From positions 1,054,001 through 1,118,000 of the forward strand of contig NW_002476426.1 of NCBI RefSeq assembly GCF_000189635.1: a DNA stretch of 64,000 nt, given 5' to 3'. Made by a program: the position numbers and the translations under genes. The notes beneath the pieces are model-generated. The model worked only from the letters and a program-made list of their open reading frames with translations, ran no database searches and had not been told where the DNA came from. Below, one piece after another: positions 35,301 through 47,715 of the stretch (position 1 is the first letter of the stretch; each line of letters begins with the position of its first letter). The stretch is from Tetrahymena thermophila SB210 (lineage: Eukaryota > Ciliophora > Oligohymenophorea > Hymenostomatida > Tetrahymenidae).

Positions 35301-38300
35301 ATAATTTAGTAATCATCATTTTAAGAAACTTAAGATAAGTTTGTAATAGAATTATATAAGCTATTGTTAATTTAAACTTAAGATAATTTTAATTAATTTT
35401 AAACTTATTCTATGTTTGAGCGAACAGACTATGACGTTCCTGGTCTGATAAAATAATTTAAACTTTTTTAGCAATCTAAAGCTCTTTATTTAGGTGATTT
35501 ACTTTTTGATCGAACCATGTCTGTTTAAGCTCGTTATTATTTTGGTGAATTCTGCAAACTCTATTGAGATAAATATTTTGCATCTTAAGAGTTATCTCTA
35601 CTCCTTACATTGCTATTTGTTAAAAGGATTCTCTTATTTTTATCAAAGCAGTAAATGTTAATGTATCCAGTATTAGAACCACATAAAATAATATTACTAT
35701 CGTCAGGAAAATATTTTATTTTAGAGAAGGAAAATTGATTAAATGAGTCAAAGATAACTAATTCTTTCCATAAAATACAGTTTTCAGTTCTTGATAATGT
35801 TGAATTAATAGAAGAGTTTGAAATGTTAGCACAACTAAGATTGCTTCCTGTAAAATTTAATGATTTTCCTTTATAATCAAATAGATAGGCACAGGAGAAA
35901 CTACAAAATGATAAATCTACTCCAGATAAGTTATATTTTAATTAACAGAGAGCAGAGAGTAAATTGGATGAACCCACATCTAATTAATGTTTTAACTTCA
36001 TTTTCATAACATCTCTATCTCTGGTCCTTTGAATATACTCTATAAACTTATTATTTCGAGGTTCATTAAATAAATCTTAAGTTTTTTTGACATTTTAATT
36101 TAATTACTCCTCTTTTTTTATTTCTTCTTTAATAAGTAAACAAAATTTATTTAAAATACCAAATCCTAATTAATCTTATTCATACTATGAATGAGGAGTT
36201 ATGATGTATATTGAATTAACTGCAAAATTATTTAGATTGGTTAAATTAAGATTTCTAATAGAAAGGCTAGTTTCGTTAATAAAATCTCTAATCAGAGCTC
36301 TAGCTACAAACAACTCCATAATAGAGGAATGCTTAAATTCAAATGTAATTACCTACTCATAATCAGAACACCATAATTTCTTGTAAGACTATTGCTTTAT
36401 TTCTAATAAAGAAGATGTTTCAAAATACTTTTTAATAGAATTACTTAATTCATATTCCTCAAGACAAGTATTACTCTCATTTTAATTTTTTAACTCATCT
36501 TTTTATGATAAAAGATTATCTCTTTGTTTTTTTATCATGAATTCACTTAAATCTGATAATATTTTTACAGGAATTTCATTCAAAGAATAATTTGATGGCA
36601 CTTCCTCTTAAAAACTTCGTTTTTTATTAAACAAATATAATGAAGCATTTTCAAAATAATAGAAATATTGATCTATCAATAGGGATTTTATTTATTCTTT
36701 TTCCTAATTACTTGAAATATTCAATTTTTAGAAGAGGAGCTAATGAGAATACTAGATTTATCTTTCAAAAATAAAATAAATAAATTTTTCTTAAAGTTAA
36801 AATGAGTTTTATATAGAAGAAAATCTCTCCAGTTAAAGATCTTTATCATTACTCTCTTGGCCTATCAAACGTGTGTAAAAATATAAATTAATAGGAATCT
36901 GAATTAATTGGTAGATTTCCTTTTGTTTTTTAAAAAGTTACTCAGCAATTTACTGAAGCTTAAAGCTCTTTTTTACATCATAATTAAGATAAAAATATTT
37001 TTTAAAATATCTTAGTATCTAAGATTCATTAAATTATTATAAAAATAAAACAAGATATCCATTTTTTTAATTTTTTTCAATACTTTAAATATTTTCCTGA
37101 GGTACGTTAAAAAGATAATTTTTGTTGTAAATAGCATGATAATCATTATCTCTACATGCTAAAATTATTTTAGTATTTTTCCAGCTATTTAAATTTAAAT
37201 CTTACCACAGATTATTAAAAACTCCCTGAGCATCTTAAAAGCCATCTAAAAGAATTAGTTTCTAATAGTTACTCTTTTTCAAAGTTTCAACTGATAAATT
37301 AGTAGATGACAAAAAGTAAGTGCACTCTTCGATAGTTTTTTCTAAAGAAAAAGAGTTCTTTTTCAAATCACTAAAGGAAATCATAATTGGTATTGCTAAA
37401 TGTTAAGTATTTTATTCATTTTAAATTAAAGAAAGTTCTATCTTTTTCAGCAATATGGATTTACCAAAACCTTCTTCACCAACTATAACAAAAAGTTTAG
37501 CATAATTTTAATTAATATTTTGATCGTCTAAATTAATCTTATCTATGATGAATTAAAATATATTATCATTTTGAACATTTTCATTAGTATTTACTGTATC
37601 AAATTCATTAATTTCTTCTAAATTAAATTATTTAAACCCTTATTCAATATAATATTCTACAGTCTCAATTAACTCATCATCTTTTTCTATTATTCCCTAT
37701 TATCTCTTTCTTCTTATGCTTTCTCTCCAACTTTCAATCAATTTACTTTGTAAAAATTGAGAAAAATTTTCTTATTTGAGATTTTTCAAAGAATCAATTT
37801 AATTTAATTATTGAATAGTAATAGAGGAAACTTTTCTTTTTTAAGGTTTTTATAACTCTTCACTTGCTTATAGCTTAATTTATTATTACCTCTAATTTAA
37901 GCTAATAATTTCACTTGATAAATTCTTTTAATTTTCTTAAGATTTTTCTTGGAATATCTTTTTAGCGGACTAGTTGCTATAGAGTAAAGAATTGATAAAT
38001 GGAGATTTTTCTAAAAATAGTAAGATATAGAGATGATCACATATTTTATCATAAATCTATAGGGAGGTTTTTTTCTGCTCTTCAAATATTTCTACAAGCA
38101 GAAGTAGTATTTTTGTGCAAAAATATCTAACAATTTTAGAGTATGTCAAATAAGACCTAATATCAACGCCTATTTTTTCAGCAAAAGAGCAAGTTTTTGT
38201 AAATTTTAAAACGCCATATTTAGAATCCTCTAAAAAAGGAATCAAGTGTTTAGATTGGTCAATTGAATATTTTTTACCATTGTCAAATACTATGTTTTTG

Positions 38301-39454
38301 ATTAAATATACCAAAGTGTAAATCTGCTAAAGAGCATAACAAACTAACTCTTATGAGCTTTCTTATATTATTTTACCTTAAAAAACTTTATGGTAGCTAA
38401 ATATATGAAAGTCTAGAATCATATGTGGTTAAAACTATAATGTTTAATTTGCTCTACTATGCTTAATCAAATTAAGTAAAACTTCTTCTTTAAATTCAAA
38501 AATATTTGTTAAGAGGTTTTTTGAATTTGAACTGAAAAATTCACCTTAAACTTAAGCAATTACTTTTAAAAAAATTTCAGAATCTTCTAAAAAAACAATC
38601 CCAAATAACCCCTTCTGAAACACCTAAGTGTAATTTTATAAGAAAACACTTTCAGTTTAATTGTACTGTTGAAGCATAATATTTTTTAGCAAATCAAAAT
38701 AATACAGAATATGTAAAAAAGGCTCAGTAGAACATATGTCTTTTATTTTTGTTATTAAGCTTTTAACTATTTTAATGAATTACTTATTATTAATAATATT
38801 TTTTTAACTTTCACTTTTTTCACTCTTATGTTAAAACGCTAAGTAGAGACTAATAAATTTCTAAATAATTTCTATCATTTAATTTTAAGTTTAATTTAAT
38901 ATAATTTAAATATTTTTTATTTTACTAAGTATGATTAAAATCTATTAAAATTCTTGCAAACATTGCAATTAAGAAATTTTTTATAATTCCTATTCTCTAT
39001 CAGCAATATCATTAATTCTTTATATGATATTATTATCATCCTCACAATATTATTCTTTATTAGCTTTTGTTAAACTAATAGTTTAATTTTGAAAATTTTC
39101 CTACAAAATTTTTTATTCTTTAGGTCCATATGCAGGGGTAGATTATCCACATCCTCCGCCTAATAGCTATTAACTTTATTAATTCGAATAAAACTCAATG
39201 TTTAATTTTTTTAAAAGTATTTTAATGTTTATTCTTTATTCATTTTGATTCATCCCTAAATATCTTAAAATATAATTCTTTTGAAGCTATGAAAACTTAA
39301 TTTTGGTAACAGTTTCCTTACACTTTAGTTCAACATAAACATCAAATAGTTTGCATTTTTATTATTTATAAGTAATTATGAGACCCTTATTTTTATTTAT
39401 TTATATATATATTTGATTTTCTTTTTTAGTTTATAACAATAATTCACTCTCCAT
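32387..39454 (-). CDS. NACHT / pentapeptide-like / WD40 STAND ATPase (NLR-like), intronless
   Basis: One uninterrupted frame of 2355 aa; I checked every line of the gene and found no in-frame TGA. The ATG at 39454 sits in AAAATGGAG, the best ciliate start context in the window. Residues 1-620 are mostly helical with a glycine-rich LGGGCGQSTPAYGP patch near 98-111 and no domain I can name. Residues about 655-800 are a NACHT NTPase: Walker A VGEEGFGKS (G659-S666), Walker B LILLDGFQDA (D737), and a sensor-like IILACRDNDY. NACHT proteins are ATP-driven switches that oligomerise on ligand sensing. Residues about 1163-1211 contain pentapeptide-like repeats (LSGVDLSFCSFSCAYL, LNFTGSNLSCANIS). From about 1220 to the end the chain is WD40-like: IGHEKKIEQIAL with SNDKTCILWN, SIKVWDIKND and, last, SLEIWNIEQG. 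That allows two or more propellers as the sensing part. No TM segment or death-fold domain is visible. Confidence 0.85.
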
Positions 39455-40113
39455 TTTATAATACTTTTATTTTAATCAATTTCTTATCAGATATTTTGTG
39501 ATTTTTTTTATTTTTCAATCAATTTCTTTTTATAAAATCAAATATTATTTCTTTTAAGATATATTTTTCTGTTTGAATATTTTAACCACAAACCTTTACT
39601 TAAAAATAAGGTGTAATTACTACTTACTCTTCCAATCAAAAATAAAATTGAATATAAATTGAAAATGCAAAAATTATGATTTTTAAAAGATATTTTTAAG
39701 ATTTTATTTTATTTATTTATTTATCTTTCTATCCAGTAGACTAATTTTGAAAAGAAATAATTGAAATATTTATTGACACAATAAAAATACGTTAATTTCA
39801 AAGCTAATAATATTTAACTAAAAATAAAAAATACACATATTTTATAATATAAATATAAATAACTAAGTTTAAATAATAAGCAACTTATTTTAATTGATTT
39901 TTAAGTTTAAATTATAGAAAATTTCAAAAGGTTATTTCACATTTTTTAAATTTCTAAATTGATAAACTAAACACTCAACTATTTACAGCTGCCATAAAGT
40001 ATGTGTGTATCTAAGATGTTAAGCATGGCTTATTTAGAATATAAATGATAATTGAACTATTGCATTTTTCTTTAAGTTTATAACAAATTGTTTGTAATTA
40101 TAATTTTATTTAT
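39455..40113. other. Intergenic region
   Basis: Promoter side of the NACHT-WD40 gene and 3' side of the zinc-finger gene. A/T-rich with TTATTTATTTAT repeats near 39709-39724. No other feature seen. Confidence 0.55.
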
Positions 40114-41803
40114 TCAACTTTGAGATCTAAAAGCCTTTTCAAAAGAATTAATCTGCTTCATCAATGTGGATATATTTCTATTAATTTATATTAAAATATT
40201 TAAAACGTCAAAAATAGATAAATAAAACTATATTTTTTTTATTACTTCATCAACATTTGTTTTTTTCTCATCTTTCTTTTCGTTGCTGTTAGGATTTTCT
40301 TATTAATCAACCTTTTATTCTTCTTCTTCTTCTTATGTGGCTTCTTGCTCATGCTTTTTTTCTTCCTATATTTCTTATTCTTCCATGAGACGTCTCTATT
40401 CTTGATTATTTTTTTCTACTTCAGCTTCTTCTTAGTTTTGTTCTTCATCATCAACTTCTTCTCTGTTGTCCATAATAGCTTCGTCTGCAGCATCGGCATC
40501 ATCCTAGAAAAGAGTTGGATCGAAAACGAAAAGAGCTCTACCTGTGAGACCAGCAAGCTTCTTTTAACCTTTATTTTTCTTTGCTAAATCTTCCTTCTTT
40601 TTCTCTTCATCTGCAGCCTTCTTTTCAGCTCTTTTCTTTTTCCATTCTAAAAATCTCTCTAAAGTAACAGGAGTACCTGCTGAACGTTAGTAACCTTCTC
40701 TTTGTTCATCAATTAGATCTTCAACTTTAGATTTTATTTCTTCTTCTTTTTTTTAATCTTTCTTCAAAATGAAACCTGGAGGTAAACAATGTCTGTAATG
40801 ACAATCATAACCACCATTTGGACACATCCATTTCCAACCATATTTTCCTTTTTCAACAGCATCTAAGAAATATCTATTATAAAATAGTAATTAGATAAAT
40901 ATTAATAGTAACAATTGTGCTTCATTAATATGAATTTAATTTTAATAAAAACATAAATGATTCATTACTTGCAAACAATTTCAGTGGCACATTATTTTTT
41001 ATAAGAGCCTTCCTTTTGCTTAATGATTTCGTTAAGCTTATCAGAGTCAAGTTCTCCTTCTTCTTCATCATCAAATTAGGCACGTTAGTCAGTATAAATA
41101 TCAATTTTTTAATTATCTTTGGGCAATTCGTGAGATAGTTTACACTTTTTACCTTTATTACACATACCTTGCTTAAAGAATTAACAAATTTTAATTGTTT
41201 CTTCAGTACCATCTTCTCCTTTTTTTGTCATAACCTTCACTGCATCTACAGTTTTAAAAATAGAAGCCATCAAAGCTTTTCTTTCTTCTTCAGCTTTTTA
41301 GGCCTTTCTTTTTTCGAATTCTTCTGCCATAAGCTTTTCTTGAGTGCCCTTTTTAAAATCAAAAATTAAAATTAATATCAGATATAACAAAGAATCTCTG
41401 ATAAAACATACTTTGCCTTAGTTTACGACTTGGTTGGTGACACTCTTGACAAATCTAATAATTTATAGTAAAAATAATAATTTTAAAGATTAGTTTAAGA
41501 TAATAGAAAGATATCAAGATTTTATTTCAGTTAATAAAAATAAAAATCATTAGATAAAATGTTTTTTTGTTTTGCATTCATTTGTGTTAAAATAACATCA
41601 GCTGTATAAAAAATTCAAATCTTTTAGCAAATCATCTATTTATGTATTTGAATATAATTTACAAAATAAATATTTTAATTTGCTTACTGCTAAACAACCT
41701 TGGATTTATTCTTATTTTTAAGACCAAATGTCTTATCTTCAATAACCTTGGTTTGCTTCTTTTATTCTGTCTTTTTGCTAGGTCCTTCTTTTTTAGGTGG
41801 CAT
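40114..41803 (-). CDS. ZC3H15: CCCH zinc-finger protein ZC3H15 / DFRP1 (Tma46)
   Basis: Exons 41803-41688, 41454-41412, 41348-40969 and 40873-40114, phases 2, 0, 2; 432 aa, close to the usual length of about 420. DFRP1/Tma46 binds and stabilises the translation GTPase DRG1 and joins it to polysomes. The N terminus is the typical lysine-rich [16 protein letters not shown]. Finger 1 is C-x7-C-x5-C-x3-H starting at C108, followed by [14 protein letters not shown]. The second finger begins at [20 protein letters not shown] and includes [16 protein letters not shown], leading into the family hallmark [10 protein letters not shown]. Then come LEDLI-type and [17 protein letters not shown] segments and [15 protein letters not shown], all features of the DFRP domain that contacts DRG1. 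The acidic tail is followed by about 45 residues ([14 protein letters not shown] onward) unlike the family; they exist because TAG is read as Q, and the stop is a TGA at 40114. Confidence 0.92.
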
Positions 41804-42326
41804 TTTTAAGTTCTAAGTTATGATTATTATTTGGTTTTCTTCCCTATTCTCTTTTAAGAATTTTATATCTAATTGATATTTTTAATAATTTCTTTTGTTT
41901 CTTCCTTTCTTTTTTTTGGTCTTTTCATTGATAGAAACATTAAATGAAAAATAGTAAGTAAAAGTAAGACGCTAAAAATCTTAATTGATTTTTTAAAAGA
42001 TTTACAATTGATATGAATTTAAATGTTTAGAATGAATTTAGTAGAATGCATCTTTAATATGCAAAATCTAATGAAATTTAATTATAATTTCTTTCTTCTA
42101 GAAATAATTCTTTTTAATATAAAATAGAGTTAAATTCATAGAAAGAGAGAGAGAGATATATAGACATCACTAATTCATTCAACTATTATTATTATTTTTA
42201 TCATATATGCAATTTTTATTTGATTCACTAAATTTTTAATTAATTATTTTATTTTTCAACTGCGCCAGTTTTTTATAATTATTAAATATTCAGATTATCA
42301 TTAAAAAAAAAAGTTTTCAAATAAAA
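41804..42326. repeat. Divergent promoter region with GA-repeat tract
   Basis: Separates the divergently transcribed zinc-finger and Nudix genes. It contains a GA microsatellite (GAAAGAGAGAGAGAGATATA at about 42141-42160). Otherwise A/T-rich; no gene seen. Confidence 0.5.
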
Positions 42327-42974
42327 ATGATTTTTTTAAAAAGATAACTGAAGTTTTTATAGGCTTAAAAAAATAATTTTTATACGCCTATCAACTCTTT
42401 TTATTAAAAAAACTAGTTTCAGTTTTCATCATCTGATAATTCTTAAAATACGGAACAATAGTAGGAATACGATAAATATGGTAGAAAGTTTCCTCCTCGC
42501 AAAGGAGAATATTTAGTTCCTTCCATAACAACTGATGCTGTGGTATTAAGAAAATATAAAAACTATACACATAGATATGAAGTACTTATGATAAAAAGAA
42601 AAAATGAACCTTATAAGGGATATTTAGCTTTCCCTGGAGGATTTTTAGACTATAACGAAGAGCCATCTTAAGGATGCTTAAGGGAATTAAAAGAAGAAAC
42701 AGGATTGGATGGTATTAGCTGTGAGCTGATTACAGTCAAAGGCGAACCATAAAGAGATCCAAGAGAGCATATTGTTTCTATTTTTTATAAAGTAGAAGTA
42801 GACTAAAATTAAAGACCTATTGCAAACGATGATGCTGCTGATGCTAGATTTTATCGTTTGGAAAAACTTTTAAAACCTAATAAATCCATAGCCTTCGATC
42901 ATCTTGAGATATTAAATATGGTTTATAATAAAGTTAGAAAATACGAAAAAAAAAAAAAAACCAGGATAACATGA
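42327..42974 (+). CDS. Nudix hydrolase
   Basis: Single exon, 215 aa, starting at ATG 42327 in AAAAATGATT context. Nudix enzymes cleave nucleoside diphosphates linked to another moiety (ADP-ribose, NADH, oxidised dNTPs, and others) using Mg2+. The Nudix box is complete at residues 105-127: G-x5-E-x7-R-E-L-K-E-E-T-G-L, preceded by GYLAFPGG. Upstream, VPSITTDAVVLRKY and HRYEVLMIKRKN form the usual first strands of the fold. Downstream VTVKGEP-type spacing (ITVKGEPQRDPREHIVSIFY) and the DDAADARFYRLEKLL segment resemble ADP-ribose pyrophosphatase-like members, but the substrate cannot be fixed. The first 55 residues are Q/N-rich and could be a targeting or disordered leader. The C terminus is coded by a run of 15 A (AAA lysines) just before TGA, a place where slippage or a sequencing error could change the last few residues. 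Confidence 0.88.
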
Positions 42975-43303
42975 ATTGAAGCTAAAATAGTTTATTAAAA
43001 ACTTTTTTAATTGTATTAGATAAAGCCATTTCAAAAAAAATTAATTAAATAAATAAATGTTATTAATTATTTATTATCTTTATATGCTTATCTTACTTAT
43101 TATAATATATTATAAGTTTTGTTATTCGCAAACTGAATGATTTGAATTTAATTGAATTGAATTTGATTATTACGAAAATTGACTGATAATATTTGAAATT
43201 ATAGTTGAAGATTTTTAAAAATATCTTAAAAATTACGCAATAAATAAATTAATTACTTTATAATAAACTTTTGGCCTTCAATAGAGTGAATTTGCGAAAA
43301 CAA
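42975..43303. other. Intergenic region
   Basis: About 330 bp between tandem plus-strand genes; A/T-rich, no feature beyond presumed 3' UTR and promoter. Confidence 0.5.
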
Positions 43304-46300
43304 ATGAGTAAATTCTAATAAATTGGTTTTCATTTCAAAAAGCATCTTTTATCAGAGCAATTTATTTACATCTATATTTTTAGGAAATAGCAAAAATTAC
43401 TCTGAGTCATACATCAGAAGGGATACTCCTAGTTTTTAATAAGAAGAATACCCTAAGCATGTAAAATAAGAAATAAATTTTATTGAAAAATATATAATAT
43501 TTTCTGCTGAAATAAGGTTTAATTTGTTGGGGAACATAAACCTGCTAAGGAGAAAAGCCCTTCCTAAAGCAGAGGTAGGTAATAGGCAAAATTAGCTGAT
43601 TTATGCTCTGAAGATAAACATAAAATAGGTTAAATTCTACAGAAATTAACATAGGAATCAGAAGAAAAGAAACTTTTATACCAATAGCTTGTATAAACAT
43701 AGTAAATCTATGAAGAAAAGATAGATAAAATTAGGAAGAACTCTTAAGATATTTATTAGGATACAAGAAATCTTAGAAAAGAATACAATGAATAAATAAA
43801 ATAATTAGAAGAATCCACAAACTTAGTAAAATAATTTACTTTGTATTTTAATATGTCTTTATTTGAATTTAAATTGCAAATTAATTTAAAAAATACATTT
43901 GAAATAATTCATATAAATAGCTCAAAAGTCGAAGCCTAAAAATGAGCAGAAATTATACTAAAGCAGATGAAAAAAATTATGAGAGTGATTAAATAAAAAA
44001 AACTATTGAATTGATCCACTAAATAAAGCAATAAAATCCTGAATAAAATAAGATTTAATAACAATTTTTAAGGGAAAACGATGAATTACTTTTACAGTCA
44101 TAACCCAACTCTCTTTACAAATAAATTCTAACAGAAGAAAGCGAATATAAAGGAAATGATGTCTTAAAATTATCAGATATTAAGTCTAGTGGTAAATTTT
44201 AGGAAGGCTAGTTATTGAAATATTCTTAGAATTACAATACTTATCGTAATCATCGCCCTTAAACCATTTAAGAAGATAAAGGATATAATACTACTAGCAG
44301 ATACAAAAACCACTCAGTTCATATGTAAACAAGCAGTGAAAATGTTGTGAATAAAATGAATGATCTTTTATATAATAACTAAGTATCTATATCTACTGGG
44401 AGATACAGAAATCAATCTGCTCATTAAAGTTCGTAGCAGAATGAGTCCTAAAATTTAATAGTTTCAAACTCAGAAAATGGTTTGAAGGAATCAAAAATTT
44501 CAATCAAAAAAAAGGAAATAAACTCACTTAAAGAAGAAATTGATTATTTAGCTTAGAGTTTAAAAGTAAAATAATTATAATTTTTTTCAATATTTATTTG
44601 GTTTTGAATAAAAAATTTATTTAAAACAAAAATTAAACCATTATAAATTTAAAGGGAATGGGAAAAAGATAAAGAAAGGGACTTAATAAAGATGGGGAAA
44701 CTCCTTATAAAAATAAATAGAGCACTTAAGAAGATTCGAAATTTGTTTCTCCAAATTTCAAACCTTTGATAAATAATAATCTAAAAGGTGATTCAAACAT
44801 AGAAAAGGGTAATCAAACTTAAGATGGATAGCTAAATTCAAAATAACTAATTACAGTTTAAAGTGTAGATTAAGAGTAAGAAACATTTTACTGTGAAAAA
44901 GAGGATAATAAAAAAAATTAATAGGAGGATTTTAAATTTAATAAAATTAATAACATTCTGTTTTAAGAGAGTCAAAAGAACAATAAAAAATAGCCAAATA
45001 ATAATAGTAGAAGTTTTTCTAATAAGCTATCAAATTAGAAGTAGGATAATGTTATTGAAGAAGCTAAGCATGATATTTTAAAATCAAGAAAACTATTAGA
45101 TTAAATGAAATAAAGCTAACTTTAGTCTGAAGAATATGATTATGAATAATTTGATGTTGAAGATAGTGAGCTAAAACTGAGTAATCTAAGATTAAATAAT
45201 AGCTTTCAAAGTACTTATAGAAATCCAATTATCACTTGCTCAAGCTCTTAATAAAAAGACAGTGAAAATATTTTTCCTAAGAGTGCTAGTCATACCTTAC
45301 CAACTATGCCAAAATAAAATATAGATTCTGTAAAAAATATAGTTGACTATCTTTCACCTCAAGAAATGATAAAGCTGAAGTAGTAAATAGATATGAAATT
45401 ATCTAGCGTTGCAGGATCTGATTAACTTTCAAAGGATTCTAAAAATAATTACCATCATTAAAAAGACTCAAATGAAGGAAGAAAAAAATCTCCTAGTCCT
45501 TTCAGCAGTAAGATCAAGTAATTCATGCAAATTAAAGAAAGAATTATTGGAGAAAATAAAAGTATAAAGAATACACAACAGCAGTAGATTAATGAATCAA
45601 AAAACATGTAAAATGAATAAAATATAGAAAATCAAAATGTAAAAAAATAGCTTTATGATGAGTTTAAATCAGTTTAATCAGATGATAAAAAGTAGCTTTT
45701 AGAAATCTAGAAAGTATATTAAAATCATCAAGAAAAGGCTCTTAAATTGAATCATTTTGAAGAAAATCCTCATTTTTTTAATGACAGCTATACTCAAAAG
45801 TAAAATTAAGCTAAATTCTATTCGAACAGTACTTAGATAAAAAGTTAAAACTTTAATTAATAATCTAATGTATTTGAAAGTTAATCTACAAATTTAACAC
45901 ATAATATTGTAAGCTAAAATAATTCTAGAATATATCAATAATATACTTAGTAGAATGCATTTTCCAAGAATCATTCACTCCAGCAACTCTGTTAAGGAGA
46001 TAAATATGAAGGTTAATTTGAATAAAACTAAGAAAATGGAAAAAATTAGTAAATTTTAAGGAATATTTAATCTAGTTCATAATCTAATCAAGTAAACAAT
46101 AATTATTTAAATTATGAAAATGAAAGTAAAAATTGCTTTGATACCTTTTGCATGAATGAATCTTTTAATAATAAGTCTTTCTAAAATAACTATTAGCAAA
46201 ATGATGACATTTTAGAACATTACCACTACTAATAAAAATAAAAATAATAAAAAATATACCAGTCTAGCTCTAATACATAAAATTAACCAATAAATTAAGT

Positions 46301-46862
46301 ATATCAACCATATGTATAATAAGCTTCTTATTAAGTAAATGAAGAGAATGACAGAAAAACTTTAAAAGATTAATTTATTTAAGTTAATAAAAATAATACT
46401 AACTTTCTTTTCCAGTAAAATGAGTCAACCTTACCAAAAGGATATTAAAAGGCATAAAGTTCGAGAGATTTTGTACATATTAATATGAAAGAAAATTAAT
46501 AAAATTATAGTAATATTTAATAATAACCAGCTGGTAAAAAAGTAAAATGTGATGAATATGAGTATGAAATCTTGGACTTGCTTAATAAATAGGATAGCAG
46601 CTCAAAAAAATAAGAAATAGTTAATGAAATAAAAACCTTCAAAAAACCTAAATCACTTGAAAGATAAGCTCTACACAACTAGTTTATGTAAAATTTTTTA
46701 TTAAGTAATGACTCTAAAATTGAAACATAAGAATTGCTTTAAAGATATAATAAACTAGTCGGGTAGATTAGTGAGAAGCTAAAAGAAAAAGAAATAGAAA
46801 AAAAATAGCAGTAAATAAAAAATAAAAAAACTATTTAAAATAAAAGTGTATTCAAAATTTGA
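43304..46862 (+). CDS. Coiled-coil, Q/N-rich protein (cytoskeletal type)
   Basis: Five exons: 43304-43325, 43384-43460, 43517-43825, 43921-44565, 44655-46862; 1086 aa, phases 1, 0, 0, 0. The first exon codes only seven residues and a third base set. The most conserved-looking stretch is residues 59-140: [20 protein letters not shown] followed by a coiled coil ([16 protein letters not shown], then RKEYNEQIKQLEE). This LADLC-x-EDK-x-KI pattern plus coiled coil reminds me of animal KIAA1328/hinderin-like centrosomal proteins; that is from memory and weak. The remaining 900 residues are disordered and very rich in Q, N and S. Short ordered pieces include [15 protein letters not shown] and the C-terminal helical segment [17 protein letters not shown] with [16 protein letters not shown]. 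Ends at TGA after NKSVFKI. Confidence 0.72.
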
Positions 46863-47340
46863 AAAACTATACCCTTCAAAATGATTTTAGAATTTTAATT
46901 TGTTTGAAAGTATTGTTTTAAATTGAGAAAGAGAGAATAAATGCTGAAACTCTAAATAAGTCATGAATTTACAATAATTAAAAATATATTTCTATGAAAA
47001 ATTTTTTGGTTGATTGTTTTGATGTTTATTAAATATCTTTCTTTATAAAATCTGTGTGTTATCAATTTAACTTAATATTGTGGTTTCATTATGTAAGGTT
47101 CGCAAATTAATTAACTAATTAATTTCAGGATATGAAATATTACTTAAAGACAAGTTATTTTTTCTCTTATTTCGAAATTAAATTTTAAATGTTTTATGTG
47201 GATATTAGGGAGTAAATTACTCTATTTTCATTTTGTGGAGATAATGAAAAAAAATTATCAAGTATTAATAAAAAGCATGATTATTTATAATAGCAAAATT
47301 GCTTACCTTATAAACTTACAAACAAAGATAATATAAAAAT
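46863..47340. other. Intergenic region
   Basis: A/T-rich DNA downstream of the coiled-coil gene; no coding or structural signal found. Confidence 0.5.
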
Positions 47341-47347
47341 CAAAATT

Positions 47348-47715
47348 TTAATCGAATATTATTACATCATCAATATTTGCACCCAAGCATGATGACTTTT
47401 CAATCATAAAAGCCCCATCAAAGTTAATTCAATTTTGTTTTATTTTTTTAAATTTTTTGATCAACTTTTTTGTTTTATCTCAGTTTTTAATAATAACATC
47501 GTTTTTTTTAATCTTTAAATCAATATTTTTTTTGGTTGCATGTAAAATTCCACGAATAAAATATTTTTTTAAATGTAAAATAATGTCTAAAAAATATTGA
47601 AAAAAACACTAATTAAATTTAGTACAGCTGTATTGTACAAATAACTTTAACTTATCTGACTTGTAAGAGTTTTTTTTATTTTTTGTTTTGGTTTTGTAGT
47701 AGATATAAAATATAT
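47348..47715 (-). pseudogene. Decayed mitochondrial-code reading frame (possible NUMT, rpl14-like end)
   Basis: On the minus strand one frame of about 122 codons reads like a lysine-rich protein only if TGA is tryptophan. TGA codons fall at plus positions 47480-47482 and 47429-47431, giving VIIKNWDKTKKL and IKQNWINFDGAFM, and the frame ends at a TAA (47348-47350) after GANIDDVIIFD. One in-frame TAG at 47609-47611 interrupts the upstream half. TGA as Trp and TAA as stop is the ciliate mitochondrial code and the opposite of the nuclear code used by all other genes here. The end (INFDGAFMI..., then LGANIDDVII) is reminiscent of the C-terminal part of ribosomal protein L14 (pattern I-x-F-D-x-N/G-A, then G-x-x-I), but this is from memory and weak. 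No splice sites rescue it as a nuclear gene. Confidence 0.4.

Noticed and set aside
40345..40587. Plus-strand frame rich in phenylalanine and leucine
   Set aside because: Antisense of the lysine/glutamate-rich tail of the ZC3H15 gene; hydrophobicity is an artefact of reading GAA/AAA-rich DNA backwards.
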